A stretch of DNA of 64,000 bases from Janthinobacterium sp. TND4EL3 (lineage in GTDB: Bacteria; Pseudomonadota; Gammaproteobacteria; Burkholderiales; Burkholderiaceae_D), in the NCBI RefSeq assembly GCF_900156175.1, contig NZ_FTMV01000004.1, forward strand, positions 248,001 to 312,000, read 5' to 3'. The notes under the pieces were generated by a model. The model saw only the letters and a list, made by a program, of their open reading frames with translations, searched no databases and was not told where the DNA came from. The position numbers and the translations under genes are program-made. Of this stretch, positions 30,493 through 39,749 are shown piece after piece. Every line of letters begins with the position of its first letter. The first letter of the stretch is position 1.

Positions 30493-30515
30493 TGCAGTGA
30501 TAAAAAAGACACTGA

Positions 30516-31856
30516 ATGAAGCAAAATATAAAAAAAGAGCTGTTTTATGGCCTTCGTTCGCTGCTGCGCGATAACTTTTTAAGCCGGCATCTGCTGGCGC
30601 GGCTGCGCCGCAATGCGCAACTGGATCAGGCTGGCATGGATCGTTTGCAATTGAAATTGTTGCACGCGACTTTGCAATGTGCGATCGACAAGTTGCCTTA
30701 TTATGGGCATATCGACAGGGCTTTTTCCGTCGGCGATGCCTTGCAGGTGCTGCAGCGCGACTTTCCCATCATCGACAAGGGTACCTTGCTCGCCAACCGG
30801 GCAAACTTGTATCCGAACGGCGGCAGGGCCAGGCGCTGGTACAGCGTCGGCAAAACCAGCGGCACCACGGGTACGCCGTTGACGATCTTCCGCAGCCCGC
30901 TATCCGTGCTGTACGAGATGGCCTTTGTATGGCGGCACTGGGAATGGAACGGTTTTCGCCGCGGCGCACGTAGTGCCGTACTGCGCGGCGACGTCGTCGT
31001 GCCGCAGTCGCGCGAAGTGCCGCCATTCTGGTTTTACAACCGCTATGACAAACAGTTGCTGATCTCCTCGCGCCATCTGAAGGAGAGCTATATGGCCGCG
31101 ATATGCGATCAGCTCGACGCGTATGCCCCGGCCATGCTGCAAGCGTATCCATCGACGGCCTACACGCTGGCGAGCTACCTGCAGCGCCAGCAGCGTTTCC
31201 TGTCCATTCCCCTGGTATTTACCAGTTCCGAACCTCTGTATCCGCATCAGCGGGCGCTGATCGAGGAGCGCTTGGGCGCACACGTCAGCGATATGTACGG
31301 CATGGCCGAGCGGGTGGCGTTTGCCAGCGCCTGCCAGTTCGGCGCCATGCATGTGAATGCCGATTACGCGTATGTTGAAATTGTCGATGAGGATGGGCAG
31401 CCGACGACGGATTTCGGCTTTGTAGTCGGCACGACGCTGCATAACCACGTCATGCCGCTGGTGCGCTACCGTTTGTCGGATCGTGCGCGCTGGAAGGCGG
31501 GAAGCTGCGCGTGCGGGCGGCCCTTCCCTGTGCTGGAAGAAATCAGCGGCAAGTACGAGGATGCGATCTTTGGTGGGGATGGCCAGCCCGTCAGCCCGTC
31601 CGTGCTGACCTTTGCCTTCAAGGGCGTCGAACATATCCTCAAATCCCAGGTGGCGCAGGTGGCGCAGGACCGTTGGCAGATCCGCATCGTGCCCGCGCCC
31701 GCCTTTTCAAAATTGCAGGAACAAGCGCTCATTGATAATATCCGACAGTTGGTAGATAAGGATATCATGGTCGAAATTGTATTAACGTCGGATATCGCCA
31801 ACACATCTTCTCTTAAGTTCCGCTGGGTAGTTAATGAGCATGAAAAAAACAGGTGA
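30516..31856 (+). CDS. Phenylacetate-CoA ligase-like (PaaK/CapK family) adenylate-forming protein
   Basis: A 446-residue ANL-type protein. The phosphate-binding loop is VGKTSGTTGTPLTIF (about 113-127). The downstream segment DMYGMAERVAFA resembles the A5 region. CxCG-like cysteines occur in GSCACGRPFP. The C-terminal subdomain is present but lacks an obvious A10 lysine. CapK-type relatives recur in capsule and EPS loci and are suspected of activating or transferring an acyl or amino-acid decoration. The substrate is unknown. A TATAAT at 31864-31869, just after the gene, may belong to the next unit. Confidence 0.78.
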   Translation: MKQNIKKELFYGLRSLLRDNFLSRHLLARLRRNAQLDQAGMDRLQLKLLHATLQCAIDKLPYYGHIDRAFSVGDALQVLQRDFPIIDKGTLLANRANLYPNGGRARRWYSVGKTSGTTGTPLTIFRSPLSVLYEMAFVWRHWEWNGFRRGARSAVLRGDVVVPQSREVPPFWFYNRYDKQLLISSRHLKESYMAAICDQLDAYAPAMLQAYPSTAYTLASYLQRQQRFLSIPLVFTSSEPLYPHQRALIEERLGAHVSDMYGMAERVAFASACQFGAMHVNADYAYVEIVDEDGQPTTDFGFVVGTTLHNHVMPLVRYRLSDRARWKAGSCACGRPFPVLEEISGKYEDAIFGGDGQPVSPSVLTFAFKGVEHILKSQVAQVAQDRWQIRIVPAPAFSKLQEQALIDNIRQLVDKDIMVEIVLTSDIANTSSLKFRWVVNEHEKNR

Positions 31857-31991
31857 AAATGCGTATAATAAAATTCCGGGCGTCAACTCCAAATTGAGGC
31901 CTGTCCAGGTCTCTTAAATCTTGCGTTGCATCACAAATATTTTACGCTGCAATTTAGTTTATCTTGCCAGCCTTATCACACCTACTTTTTC

Positions 31992-32009
31992 AAGATCGGT
32001 TCCGATCTT
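31992..32009. repeat. Inverted repeat in the leader of the secreted heparinase-like gene
   Basis: AAGATCGG and CCGATCTT form perfect 8-bp arms around TT, 27 bases before the ATG. It could be an operator or an RNA hairpin close to the RBS (CGGAGG at 32023-32028). Outside this element the 31857-32035 spacer has only the TATAAT at 31864. Confidence 0.55.
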
Positions 32010-32035
32010 ATTGCCGTTGCCTCGGAGGCTAAATT

Positions 32036-34282
32036 ATGAAACTCTTTCCCGTGATGCTGCCAATATTGCTGGCATCTGGTGTGTTGTCGGTCGCCGGGCC
32101 GGCGCATGCCGACTGGGTGCAGTCCCTCGATCCTGTCGTGGTCGCGCCTGCACCGACAAACCTGCAGATTCAAGCGCAAAATCCCCCCACGTTTACGTGG
32201 TCGCGCCATATTTCGGCGCCGGCATCGTATACGGTCGAAATCAAATCGGCCAGCGGCGCGGTCAGCACGTACACGTCGACCCGTAACTGGTTGCTGCCTA
32301 GCCAGATGTTGCCGCTCGGTAGCTATTCCTGGCGCGTGCGCCCCACGCCGACCGTGGAATGGTCCGATTACCGCAACTTCACGATCACGACCGCCTCGGC
32401 GCCGTTCGTGGTGCCGGAAAATGCGGAGTTGCGCGCGCGCATCGCTAAAACTGCGCGGCCGCGCAGTTTGCAGGGCCTGCCTTTGTATAGCGCCTGGAGC
32501 GCGCCGCTCAAGGCCGAGCGCAACGCCGCCATGCTCAAGATGCGCTCCGAAGTCGACTGGGTGACCGTCAAGCCTGGTGCTGGGGTGCAGGATTCAAACT
32601 GGACGCTGCAGACGGGTTCCGTGCTGACGGCCGCCAACGTTGCGCAAACTGCCGATATCCGTGCGCTGGTGTCGGCAAATGGACGCCAGCTGGAAGGCGC
32701 CTCCCTGCTGTACCGTTTGACGGGCGAGCAGAAGTATCTGACCGAAGCGCTGTACCGGGGCGACATGCTGGCCGCGCTCGATCCATATGGCCCGACGAGC
32801 TATGTCAACCAGGACCAGGGGACGCGCGTCATCGCGTTGACGCTGATCAAGGCCCTCGATACGCTGGGCAGCGCTGTCGAGGGTACGCGCCGCGCCACCT
32901 GGCTCAACGTCGTGCGCTTGCGCACCAACGATATCTACGCCGATCTGGCGGGCAGCAATGGCCGCATGGATCAGTACCCGTTCGACTCCCATGGCGGCAC
33001 GAATCTTGGTTTCCTTGCCCTTATTGCCACCTTGTCGCTCGGTGAAATCAAGGAAGCCGATGCCTGGTTTGATTTTTCTTTCCGCGCCTACGCGGCCGCC
33101 TTCAGTGCCTGGAGCGGCCCGGAAGGCGGCTTTGCCAATGGTACGGCGTATGCGCAGTACACGGCTGATCTGGCCCTGCAGGTATGGCAGCCGCTGGCCA
33201 GCGCTTCCGGTATAGATATGTTCAGCAAGCCTTGGTCGTCCGGTTTCGTGCGCTATTTCATGCACTTCGTGCCGCCCGGTACGCCGCGCCACCTGTTTGG
33301 CGATGAATCGGAAGTGGTGCCCACCTTTGCGGTGCTGAAAGCCTTCGTGTCGCATTATGCGACTCCCGAGGCGGCATGGTATTTCCGTGCGCTGCCCGTG
33401 GAAATGGACGCGCTGACCTTGCTGCAGGCACCGTACCCGCTGCCCGTCTCGTCGGTCAGCACGCCGCTGCCGCCAGAAAATGCCCGCTTGTACCCGAGCA
33501 TAGGCTGGGCTGCCATGCACAGCAGCATGGCTGACAACGGACGCACCTCGCTGTATTTCAAATCGAGCCCGTATGGCTCGTATAACCACAGCCATGGCGA
33601 ACAGAACAGCATTGTCCTGGTACGCAACGGCGTCGCGCTGCTGGGACAGTCCGGTTATTCCGACTATTATGGTTCACCGCTGTCCAGTACATGGTATCGC
33701 CAGACGCGGGCGCACAATGCCATCACCTTTGACGGCGGCGTGGGCCAGGCCATCGATGGCTATACGCCGCAGGGCTACACCAAGACCAAGGCCTATGGTG
33801 GCAAGATCACGGCCTTCTCGACCACGCCACAACTCGATTATGTGGAAGGCGATGCCACGCCGGCGTACGGCGGCGCCCTGACGCAGGCGGTGCGCAAGGT
33901 CTGGTATTTGCGCGGCGTCAATGCTGCGGTGGTTGTCGACGCCCTGGCGTCGGCCACGCCGCGCAAGTTTGAATGGAACTTCCATTCCTACGTGCCGATG
34001 CAGACAGGCGAGAATGGCAAGGTGATCGTGACCAAAGATGGACAATCGGTGTGCCTGATCCCCGTGTCGACGGGAATGCCGATCGCCTTCGAGAAGCGCA
34101 CTGGTCCTCCACCGAAAGCGGGCACCGTGGAAGACCATGGCGCGTTTGTGAATACGGTTCTGCAACTCAAGGCCGAATTCGTGGTCGTGCTCGATGTCGG
34201 CTGCAGCAATCCTGCGCCCGTATTCGATCCCGTTGCGCGCACGCTCAAGGTGGGGGCGCAGACGGTAACGATACCGAAATGA
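32036..34282 (+). CDS. Secreted heparinase II/III family protein (polysaccharide lyase-like)
   Basis: A protein of 748 residues with a signal peptide (about 1-26, ending AHA). A Fn3-like N-terminal sandwich (about 38-122) leads to an alpha-helical toroid (about 140-480) and a C-terminal heparinase II/III beta-sandwich (about 495-745). That sandwich contains SYNHSHGEQNSI (candidate catalytic His), WYRQTRAHNAITF and VDALASA. Lyases in EPS loci usually cut acidic polysaccharides by beta-elimination. This one would act in the periplasm or outside, trimming chains or clearing misdirected polymer. The RBS is CGGAGG. The gene has its own spacer on both sides and a strong terminator downstream. Confidence 0.87.
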   Translation: MKLFPVMLPILLASGVLSVAGPAHADWVQSLDPVVVAPAPTNLQIQAQNPPTFTWSRHISAPASYTVEIKSASGAVSTYTSTRNWLLPSQMLPLGSYSWRVRPTPTVEWSDYRNFTITTASAPFVVPENAELRARIAKTARPRSLQGLPLYSAWSAPLKAERNAAMLKMRSEVDWVTVKPGAGVQDSNWTLQTGSVLTAANVAQTADIRALVSANGRQLEGASLLYRLTGEQKYLTEALYRGDMLAALDPYGPTSYVNQDQGTRVIALTLIKALDTLGSAVEGTRRATWLNVVRLRTNDIYADLAGSNGRMDQYPFDSHGGTNLGFLALIATLSLGEIKEADAWFDFSFRAYAAAFSAWSGPEGGFANGTAYAQYTADLALQVWQPLASASGIDMFSKPWSSGFVRYFMHFVPPGTPRHLFGDESEVVPTFAVLKAFVSHYATPEAAWYFRALPVEMDALTLLQAPYPLPVSSVSTPLPPENARLYPSIGWAAMHSSMADNGRTSLYFKSSPYGSYNHSHGEQNSIVLVRNGVALLGQSGYSDYYGSPLSSTWYRQTRAHNAITFDGGVGQAIDGYTPQGYTKTKAYGGKITAFSTTPQLDYVEGDATPAYGGALTQAVRKVWYLRGVNAAVVVDALASATPRKFEWNFHSYVPMQTGENGKVIVTKDGQSVCLIPVSTGMPIAFEKRTGPPPKAGTVEDHGAFVNTVLQLKAEFVVVLDVGCSNPAPVFDPVARTLKVGAQTVTIPK

Positions 34283-34418
34283 CTGCCTGCCCGACAGCCG
34301 GATCAGCTCGCATCAGAAAGTTCGGTGTGGGATTGGTTTAGAAGCTGCACACAGTGGTTGAGCAAGTTATGGGCGCGTTTTTTTGCCGATCCCCTGACGC
34401 TCTCCTGAGATGTATCAA

Positions 34419-34454
34419 CCTCTCCGTCCATTGCTGGCGGAGAGGTTTTTTTTT
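34419..34454 (+). terminator. Rho-independent terminator after the heparinase-like gene
   Basis: CCTCTCCG (34419-34426) pairs with CGGAGAGG (34438-34445) and is followed by nine T residues. The stem is 8 bp; the loop can extend by a CCA/TGG pair. It ends the transcript that starts upstream of the secreted lyase. Confidence 0.9.
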
Positions 34455-34582
34455 GCGGCCGGGCAGTGCCTGCCTGCCGGCAAACCAATGTGGAGAGAAA
34501 ACGACAAATTTCCATGCGTCATGATTTATCCTGAGTGCAGGATTTTAAGAGGCGTGCAGACAAGAAAAGCACCGTGTTGCGG

Positions 34583-34611
34583 TTGACAATTGTGATAATG
34601 AATGCAATGAT
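34583..34611 (+). promoter_or_regulatory. Candidate promoter for the glycosyltransferase-lyase-sugar nucleotide operon
   Basis: A perfect TTGACA (34583-34588) is followed after 17 bases by AATGAT (34606-34611). The following leader is about 145 bases and very AT-rich. It is the only convincing promoter between the strong terminator and the GTG start at 34763. Confidence 0.5.
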
Positions 34612-34762
34612 TGTGTTGTTTTAACATTATTTTTTTATTAGCGTTATTACACGCGAATAAAGTATTTTTTTGCAAGTCGCGTGTATGTCTGGCATGAATT
34701 TGATCTGGGAGATGGTAAATGGGTGAGTTACTGGCCATGGTGGGTCGGCCTGGGACGGCGGC

Positions 34763-35842
34763 GTGAGTGAGGAAAGGCCGCAGGCATTGATGCTGGGCAC
34801 CTCACCGGAAGGCAAGGGCGGCGTGGCGGCCGTCGTTTGCGTCCTGCGGCGCGAGGGTTTTCTCGACAGGCATGCGGTGCGCTATGTCGTCACGCATGCT
34901 GAGGTGCAGGCCATGGGCAAGCTCGCCCTTGCCTTCAATGCCTTGCGCCAGTTGCTCGCGGTGCGCCTGACCGGGGTGAAACCGCTCGTGCATGCGCATT
35001 GCTCGTCGCGCGCCAGTTTCTACCGCAAGTCGGTCCTGCTGGCGCTGGCCCGCGCCATGGGATGCAAAACCATCTTCCATTTGCACGGCGGCGAGTTCCG
35101 CCAGTTCACCATGGATGAGGTGGGCCCTGTCGGCCGCTGGTGGATCCGGCACACCCTCGAAAAAAGCTCGGCCGTGATCGGCCTGTCGCCTTCCTGGGCC
35201 GAATTCCTGCAGGCCTTCGCGCCGCGTGCGGCCGTGCTGGTCGTGGCCAATTCGGTCAAGTTGGCCAGCCTGCCCCCCGTGCTGCCGGAAGAGGATGGGC
35301 GTCTGCTGTTCCTCGGCCGCGTGGAAAAGAAAAAAGGGGTCTTTGAGCTGATCGAAGCCGTGGCCGTCCTGAGCGCGCAATTTCCCCACCTGCGCCTGGT
35401 ATTGGGCGGTGAGGGCGCACTGGCCGAAGCGCGGGCGCGAGCCGCTGAGCTGGGTATTGCCGACCGGATTGAATTGCTTGGATGGATAGATCCGGTAGAG
35501 AAAGCCGCGGAAATGGAGCGCGCCAGCATTTTCGTGCTGCCCTCGTACCATGAAGGTTTGCCCATGGCCATGCTTGAAGCCATGGCTGCCCGCAAGGCGG
35601 TGGTGGTGACGGCCGTTGGCGGCATCCCCGAAGCGGTGCAGGATGGCGTCAATGGCTTGCTGGTCGAGCCGGAGAGTGTCGCGAGCCTGGCTGGCGCATT
35701 GCAACGATTGCTGGCCGACAGGCCGCTGCGCCTTCGCCTGGCGGCGGCGGGGCGTGCCACGGTCGAACAGCGCTTCGATACCGAACTGATGCTGGAAAAG
35801 CTGGCGACGCTGTATGCGCGCCTCGATGGAGCGGCGCAATGA
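34763..35842 (+). CDS. Glycosyltransferase family 4 protein
   Basis: A GT-B transferase of 359 residues from a GTG start; there is no in-frame ATG upstream. The N-terminal domain has FHLHGGEFRQF. The C-terminal domain has LFLGRVEKKKGVFELIEA, LVLGGEGAL and the E-x7-E signature within PSYHEGLPMAMLEAMA, which binds the nucleotide sugar. It would add one sugar to the repeat unit at the cytoplasmic face. The stop overlaps the next ATG (ATGA), so it is coupled to the cytoplasmic heparinase-like gene. Confidence 0.89.
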   Translation: MSEERPQALMLGTSPEGKGGVAAVVCVLRREGFLDRHAVRYVVTHAEVQAMGKLALAFNALRQLLAVRLTGVKPLVHAHCSSRASFYRKSVLLALARAMGCKTIFHLHGGEFRQFTMDEVGPVGRWWIRHTLEKSSAVIGLSPSWAEFLQAFAPRAAVLVVANSVKLASLPPVLPEEDGRLLFLGRVEKKKGVFELIEAVAVLSAQFPHLRLVLGGEGALAEARARAAELGIADRIELLGWIDPVEKAAEMERASIFVLPSYHEGLPMAMLEAMAARKAVVVTAVGGIPEAVQDGVNGLLVEPESVASLAGALQRLLADRPLRLRLAAAGRATVEQRFDTELMLEKLATLYARLDGAAQ

Positions 35843-37821
35843 GTGCAGCAACGAATGTGGCGCGCGCACGCACCAGCCGCCTGGGCTGGCTGTGGAACCG
35901 GCTGCGCTGCATGCCGCCAGGCGAGCCCTTGTATCGGCTGCGCCAGATGGGGCAATCGCGCCTGTTACGCCATGGCCTGCTCAGTACGGCCATCCCGGTG
36001 CCGCTGAGAGAAGCTGGCGCCGCCGCGCCGTATGTGGCGCCGCGGATGGCGGATGCGGCACCTTATCTGCGCGAAGCCGAGGCGATCATGGCGGGTGAGG
36101 TGGTACTCTTCGCCACAGCGCATTTCCAGGTCGGCGCATCGCCGCGCTGGAATACCGATCCCCTGACCGGCGTGACGGGGCCGGCTGGTTTCAGTCTTGC
36201 TCTCGATATTACCGACCGTGCCAGCGTAGGCGACATCAAGCACGTGTGGGAGCTGAACCGCCACCTCCATCTGGTACGGCTGGCGCAGGCCTGGGCCCTG
36301 AGCGGCGACGTGCGCTACCGCGATGCGCTGGCGGGGCAGCTGGACACGTGGCTGGAACAGTGCCCGCCGTTGACGGGTCCGAACTGGACCAGCTCCCTGG
36401 AACTGGGCATCCGCCTGATTAACTGGAGCCTGATCTGGCACATCATGGGCGGCGGCAGCGGCGCCCTGTTCACGGGGGAGGCCGGGGCACGGCGGCGTTC
36501 GCGCTGGCTGGACAGTATTTTTTCCCATTGCCAGTTTATCCAGCGTCACCTGTCGCGCCACTCGTCGGCCAATAACCACTTGATCGGTGAATTGGCCGGC
36601 CTGTATGTCGCTGCGCAGACCTGGCCGTGCTGGGGGCACAGTGCAGCCTGGCGCGACCAGGCCGCGCGCGAACTGGAACAGCAGGCCCGGTTGCAGCATT
36701 CGGCCGATGGCGTCAACCGTGAGCAGGCGTTCGCCTACCAGGTATTCGCCGCCGAATTCCTCGTGCTGGCCGGCTTGAGCGGTGCACATGCGAAAATGCC
36801 GTTCAGTGACGGCTACTGGCAGATATTGCAGCGCGCTACGCATTTCCTGGGCGCCGTGCGCGATGTCGGCGGCCATGTGCCGATGGTGGGCGACGCCGAT
36901 GACGGCATCGTCTTTCGCCTGGAACCCGGCACGGCGGGCGACCGGCCGGCCATGCTGCTGGCGCTGGCCGATGCGCTGTGGGGGGGGCAGGCGCCATCCG
37001 CTGCTAGTGCAACAGCGCAATGGTTGCTTGGCGGTAGGGAACGGCCTGCGATACCTGCGGTCGATGGACGGGCCAGCGACTGGAATTTTGCCGACGGTGG
37101 CTATCTGCTGTTTGGCACGCATTTCGGCCAGCCTGCTGAAATCAAGGGCATGCTCGATTGCGGCCCGCTTGGATACCTGGGAATCGCGGCGCATGGGCAT
37201 GCCGATGCGCTGGCGCTGACCCTGTCGATTGCCGGCGAGGAGTGCCTGGTCGACCCCGGAACGTATTCGTATTGGCAGGAGTTGCAATGGCGCGATTATT
37301 TCCGCGGCACCTCCGCGCACAATACCCTGCGGGTCGACGGCCTGGACCAGTCGGTCAGCGGCGGCCGCTTCATGTGGTTGCGCAAGGCGGCTAGCCGCGT
37401 GCTGCAGATGCCGCAGGATCCCGCGCAGTTCGTCTTTCGCGGTGCGCACGACGGCTATATGCGCCTGGCCGACCCCGTGCGTCACGTGCGCAGCGTGCAA
37501 TTCGATGGGGCAAAGCGGCGCCTGGCCGTGCAGGACCGCGCCGAGGCACGCCAGGCGCACCGCCTGGAACAGTTCTGGCATTTTGCGCCCGGCCTGTCGG
37601 TGGCGCTGGAAGGGGAGGTGCTGGTGGTGTGCGGCGCGCGTTTCCGGCTGGAAGGCCGGTTTGCCGGCAGCCAGTTGCGATTGCACCTGTCGAGCGCCAG
37701 CGAGCAGCCGCCGCTGGGCTGGTATTCGCGCCACTACGAAGTTAAAGTTGCTTGTACGACATTGTGCGTCACTGCCGCGGGCAGTGAAATCGCGGCAGAA
37801 TTTACGATGGCATTATTTTAG
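35839..37821 (+). CDS. Heparinase II/III family protein (alginate lyase-like)
   Basis: A protein of 660 residues. No signal peptide is obvious; the start is polar and Arg-rich (MSAATNVARARTSRLGWL). The toroid domain (about 60-370) has the conserved HSSANNHLIGELAG. The beta-sandwich domain has HADALALTLSI, VDPGTYSY and FRGTSAHNTLRVDG. It belongs to the same superfamily as the lyase at 32036 but is clearly a different subfamily. Such proteins often follow a GT4 gene in EPS loci, and translational coupling to the GT4 here supports a linked role. The cellular location is unsolved. Confidence 0.85.
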   Translation: MSAATNVARARTSRLGWLWNRLRCMPPGEPLYRLRQMGQSRLLRHGLLSTAIPVPLREAGAAAPYVAPRMADAAPYLREAEAIMAGEVVLFATAHFQVGASPRWNTDPLTGVTGPAGFSLALDITDRASVGDIKHVWELNRHLHLVRLAQAWALSGDVRYRDALAGQLDTWLEQCPPLTGPNWTSSLELGIRLINWSLIWHIMGGGSGALFTGEAGARRRSRWLDSIFSHCQFIQRHLSRHSSANNHLIGELAGLYVAAQTWPCWGHSAAWRDQAARELEQQARLQHSADGVNREQAFAYQVFAAEFLVLAGLSGAHAKMPFSDGYWQILQRATHFLGAVRDVGGHVPMVGDADDGIVFRLEPGTAGDRPAMLLALADALWGGQAPSAASATAQWLLGGRERPAIPAVDGRASDWNFADGGYLLFGTHFGQPAEIKGMLDCGPLGYLGIAAHGHADALALTLSIAGEECLVDPGTYSYWQELQWRDYFRGTSAHNTLRVDGLDQSVSGGRFMWLRKAASRVLQMPQDPAQFVFRGAHDGYMRLADPVRHVRSVQFDGAKRRLAVQDRAEARQAHRLEQFWHFAPGLSVALEGEVLVVCGARFRLEGRFAGSQLRLHLSSASEQPPLGWYSRHYEVKVACTTLCVTAAGSEIAAEFTMALF

Positions 37822-37848
37822 ACCTTATTCACGTTGAAAGAACATTCG

Positions 37849-38964
37849 ATGCCCACCCTCTATCTGGTTGCCGGAGCGCGTCCCAACTTCATGAAAATCG
37901 CGCCTATCGTGCGCGCCCTGCAAGCCCATGGCGGGCTGGGATTCAAGATCATTCATACAGGCCAGCACTATGACCGCGAAATGAACGACGTCTTCTTCGA
38001 GGAGCTGGGCATCCCCCAGCCCGACGTCTTCATGGGCGCCGGCGGCGGCAGCCATGCGCAGCAGACGGCCAAGATCATGCTGGCCTTCGAAGAGCTGTGC
38101 CTGGCCGAGCGTCCCGACGCCGTGCTGGTGGTCGGCGACGTCAATTCCACGCTGGCCTGTTCTATCGTTGCCAAGAAGCTCAACATTCCCGTAGCCCATG
38201 TCGAAGCGGGTTTGCGCAGCGGCGACATGACCATGCCAGAGGAAATCAACCGCCTCGTTACCGACAGCATCAGCGACTGGTTTTTCGTCACGGAGCCCAG
38301 CGCGCTGGAACACCTGCGGCGCGAAGGCAAGCCTGATGCGGCCGTGCACTACGTGGGGCATGTGATGGTGGACAACGTGCTGTACCAGGCCGACAAGCTC
38401 GGCACCGGCACCGGCGTCGCCGCCGACGGCGAGGGGGCGCTTTTCAAGGCAGCCCATGCGGGCGCCGGACAGCGCTACGGCGTGGTCACCCTGCACCGCC
38501 CCAGCAACGTGGACAACGCGGAGATGATGCAAACGATCGGCGGCGCGCTGCGCACGATCGCGCAGGACTTGCCGCTGATTTTTCCCGTGCATCCGCGCAC
38601 GCGCGCCAACCTGGACAAGTTCGGCATCGACCTGGGACCGAACGTGACCCTGGTGGGACCGCAGGGATACATGGCCTTCCTGAACCTGTGGAAGGATGCC
38701 TGCATGGTGCTGACCGACAGCGGCGGCTTGCAGGAGGAAACCACGGCGCTGGGCGTGCCTTGCCTGACGATCCGCGAAAACACCGAGCGTCCCGTCACCG
38801 TCGATGAGGGCAGCAATGTGCTGGTGGGAACAGATCCGCAGCGTATCGTGTCCGAGGCCGGCAAAATCCTGCGTGGCGAAGGCAAGCGCGGGCAGCGTCC
38901 GCACCTGTGGGATGGCAAGGCCGCCGAACGCATCGTGGCCGTGCTGGCCGCACAGCTGCCATGA
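37849..38964 (+). CDS. wecB: UDP-N-acetylglucosamine 2-epimerase (non-hydrolysing)
   Basis: A 371-residue cytoplasmic enzyme interconverting UDP-GlcNAc and UDP-ManNAc. Signatures are HTGQHYDREMNDVF, the HVEAGLRSGD active-site region with PEEINR, and the nucleotide-binding TDSGGLQEE. ATG 37849 with GAAAG at 36-40 just upstream is preferred over TTG 37834. Its last codon overlaps the next gene's start (ATGA). UDP-ManNAc would feed the WecG/TagA transferase directly downstream. Confidence 0.92.
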   Translation: MPTLYLVAGARPNFMKIAPIVRALQAHGGLGFKIIHTGQHYDREMNDVFFEELGIPQPDVFMGAGGGSHAQQTAKIMLAFEELCLAERPDAVLVVGDVNSTLACSIVAKKLNIPVAHVEAGLRSGDMTMPEEINRLVTDSISDWFFVTEPSALEHLRREGKPDAAVHYVGHVMVDNVLYQADKLGTGTGVAADGEGALFKAAHAGAGQRYGVVTLHRPSNVDNAEMMQTIGGALRTIAQDLPLIFPVHPRTRANLDKFGIDLGPNVTLVGPQGYMAFLNLWKDACMVLTDSGGLQEETTALGVPCLTIRENTERPVTVDEGSNVLVGTDPQRIVSEAGKILRGEGKRGQRPHLWDGKAAERIVAVLAAQLP

Positions 38965-39698
38965 GCGCCCGTATCACGATGATGGGCTGCCAGATTGACA
39001 ATCTGACGATGGAAGAAACCTTGCAAAAAGTCGAGGGTTTCATCCAGTCCGGCCATCCCCATCAGCATGTGGTGGTGAATGTGGACAAGCTGGTCAAGGC
39101 GGAACGCGATGCCGAATTGCGGCGCATCATCAATGACTGTGCGCTGATCAATGCCGATGGCATGCCGGTGGTGTGGGCCTCGCGCCTGCTGGGCAAGCCG
39201 CTCAAGGAGCGCGTCGCGGGCGTCGATTTGTTCGAGGCGCTGATGCGCCGTAGTGCCGACAAGCAATGGCGCGTGTATCTGCTGGGCGCGCGCGAGGAAG
39301 TCGTCAGCGAGGTCAAGCGTCTGTACGAGCTGAAGTATCCGGGCTTGACCGTGGCCGGCTACCGCAATGGCTACTGGAGCGCGGAGGAGGAGCCTGGCGT
39401 CGTCGCGCAGATCACGGAGGCACGCGCCGACCTGCTGTTTGTCGCCATCAGTTCGCCCAAGAAGGAACACTTCCTGGGGCAGTACCAGGGACAGATGAAA
39501 ATCCCGTTTGCCATGGGCGTGGGCGGCACCTTCGACGTCGCCGTCGGCCGCGTCAAGCGTGCGCCTGTCTGGATGCAGAAATCGGGACTGGAATGGTTTT
39601 ATCGTTTTTTACAGGAACCGCGCCGCATGTTCCGGCGCTACTTTATCGAAGACATGGGCTTTATCCGCCTGTTCTTCAAGGAAGCGCTGCGCCGCTAG
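38961..39698 (+). CDS. WecG/TagA/CpsF family glycosyltransferase
   Basis: A GT26 enzyme of 245 residues. Landmarks are VVNVDKLVKA, INADGMPVVWASRLLG (catalytic Asp region), GVDLFEAL, YLLGAREEV, SSPKKEHFL, GVGGTFDVAVGRVKRAP and the C-terminal EWFYRFLQEPRRMFRRY, which binds the membrane. Family members transfer ManNAc or ManNAcA from UDP to a polyprenyl-linked sugar, which fits the coupled wecB gene. The start overlaps the wecB stop by four bases. Confidence 0.92.
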   Translation: MSARITMMGCQIDNLTMEETLQKVEGFIQSGHPHQHVVVNVDKLVKAERDAELRRIINDCALINADGMPVVWASRLLGKPLKERVAGVDLFEALMRRSADKQWRVYLLGAREEVVSEVKRLYELKYPGLTVAGYRNGYWSAEEEPGVVAQITEARADLLFVAISSPKKEHFLGQYQGQMKIPFAMGVGGTFDVAVGRVKRAPVWMQKSGLEWFYRFLQEPRRMFRRYFIEDMGFIRLFFKEALRR

Positions 39699-39749
39699 GC
39701 GCCATCGCCGAATAACGGTTTCCACCTTTTTTGGATTGAAAGTATTGTT

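Larger units (their letters stand above)
34283..34762. other. 480-base intergenic region with terminator and promoter
   Basis: After the heparinase gene comes a short GC-normal stretch, then a strong terminator (34419-34454). An AT-rich stretch (34541-34720) holds a candidate promoter (34583-34611). I see no supported gene. A short frame from ATG 34719 stops after four codons. Confidence 0.7.
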
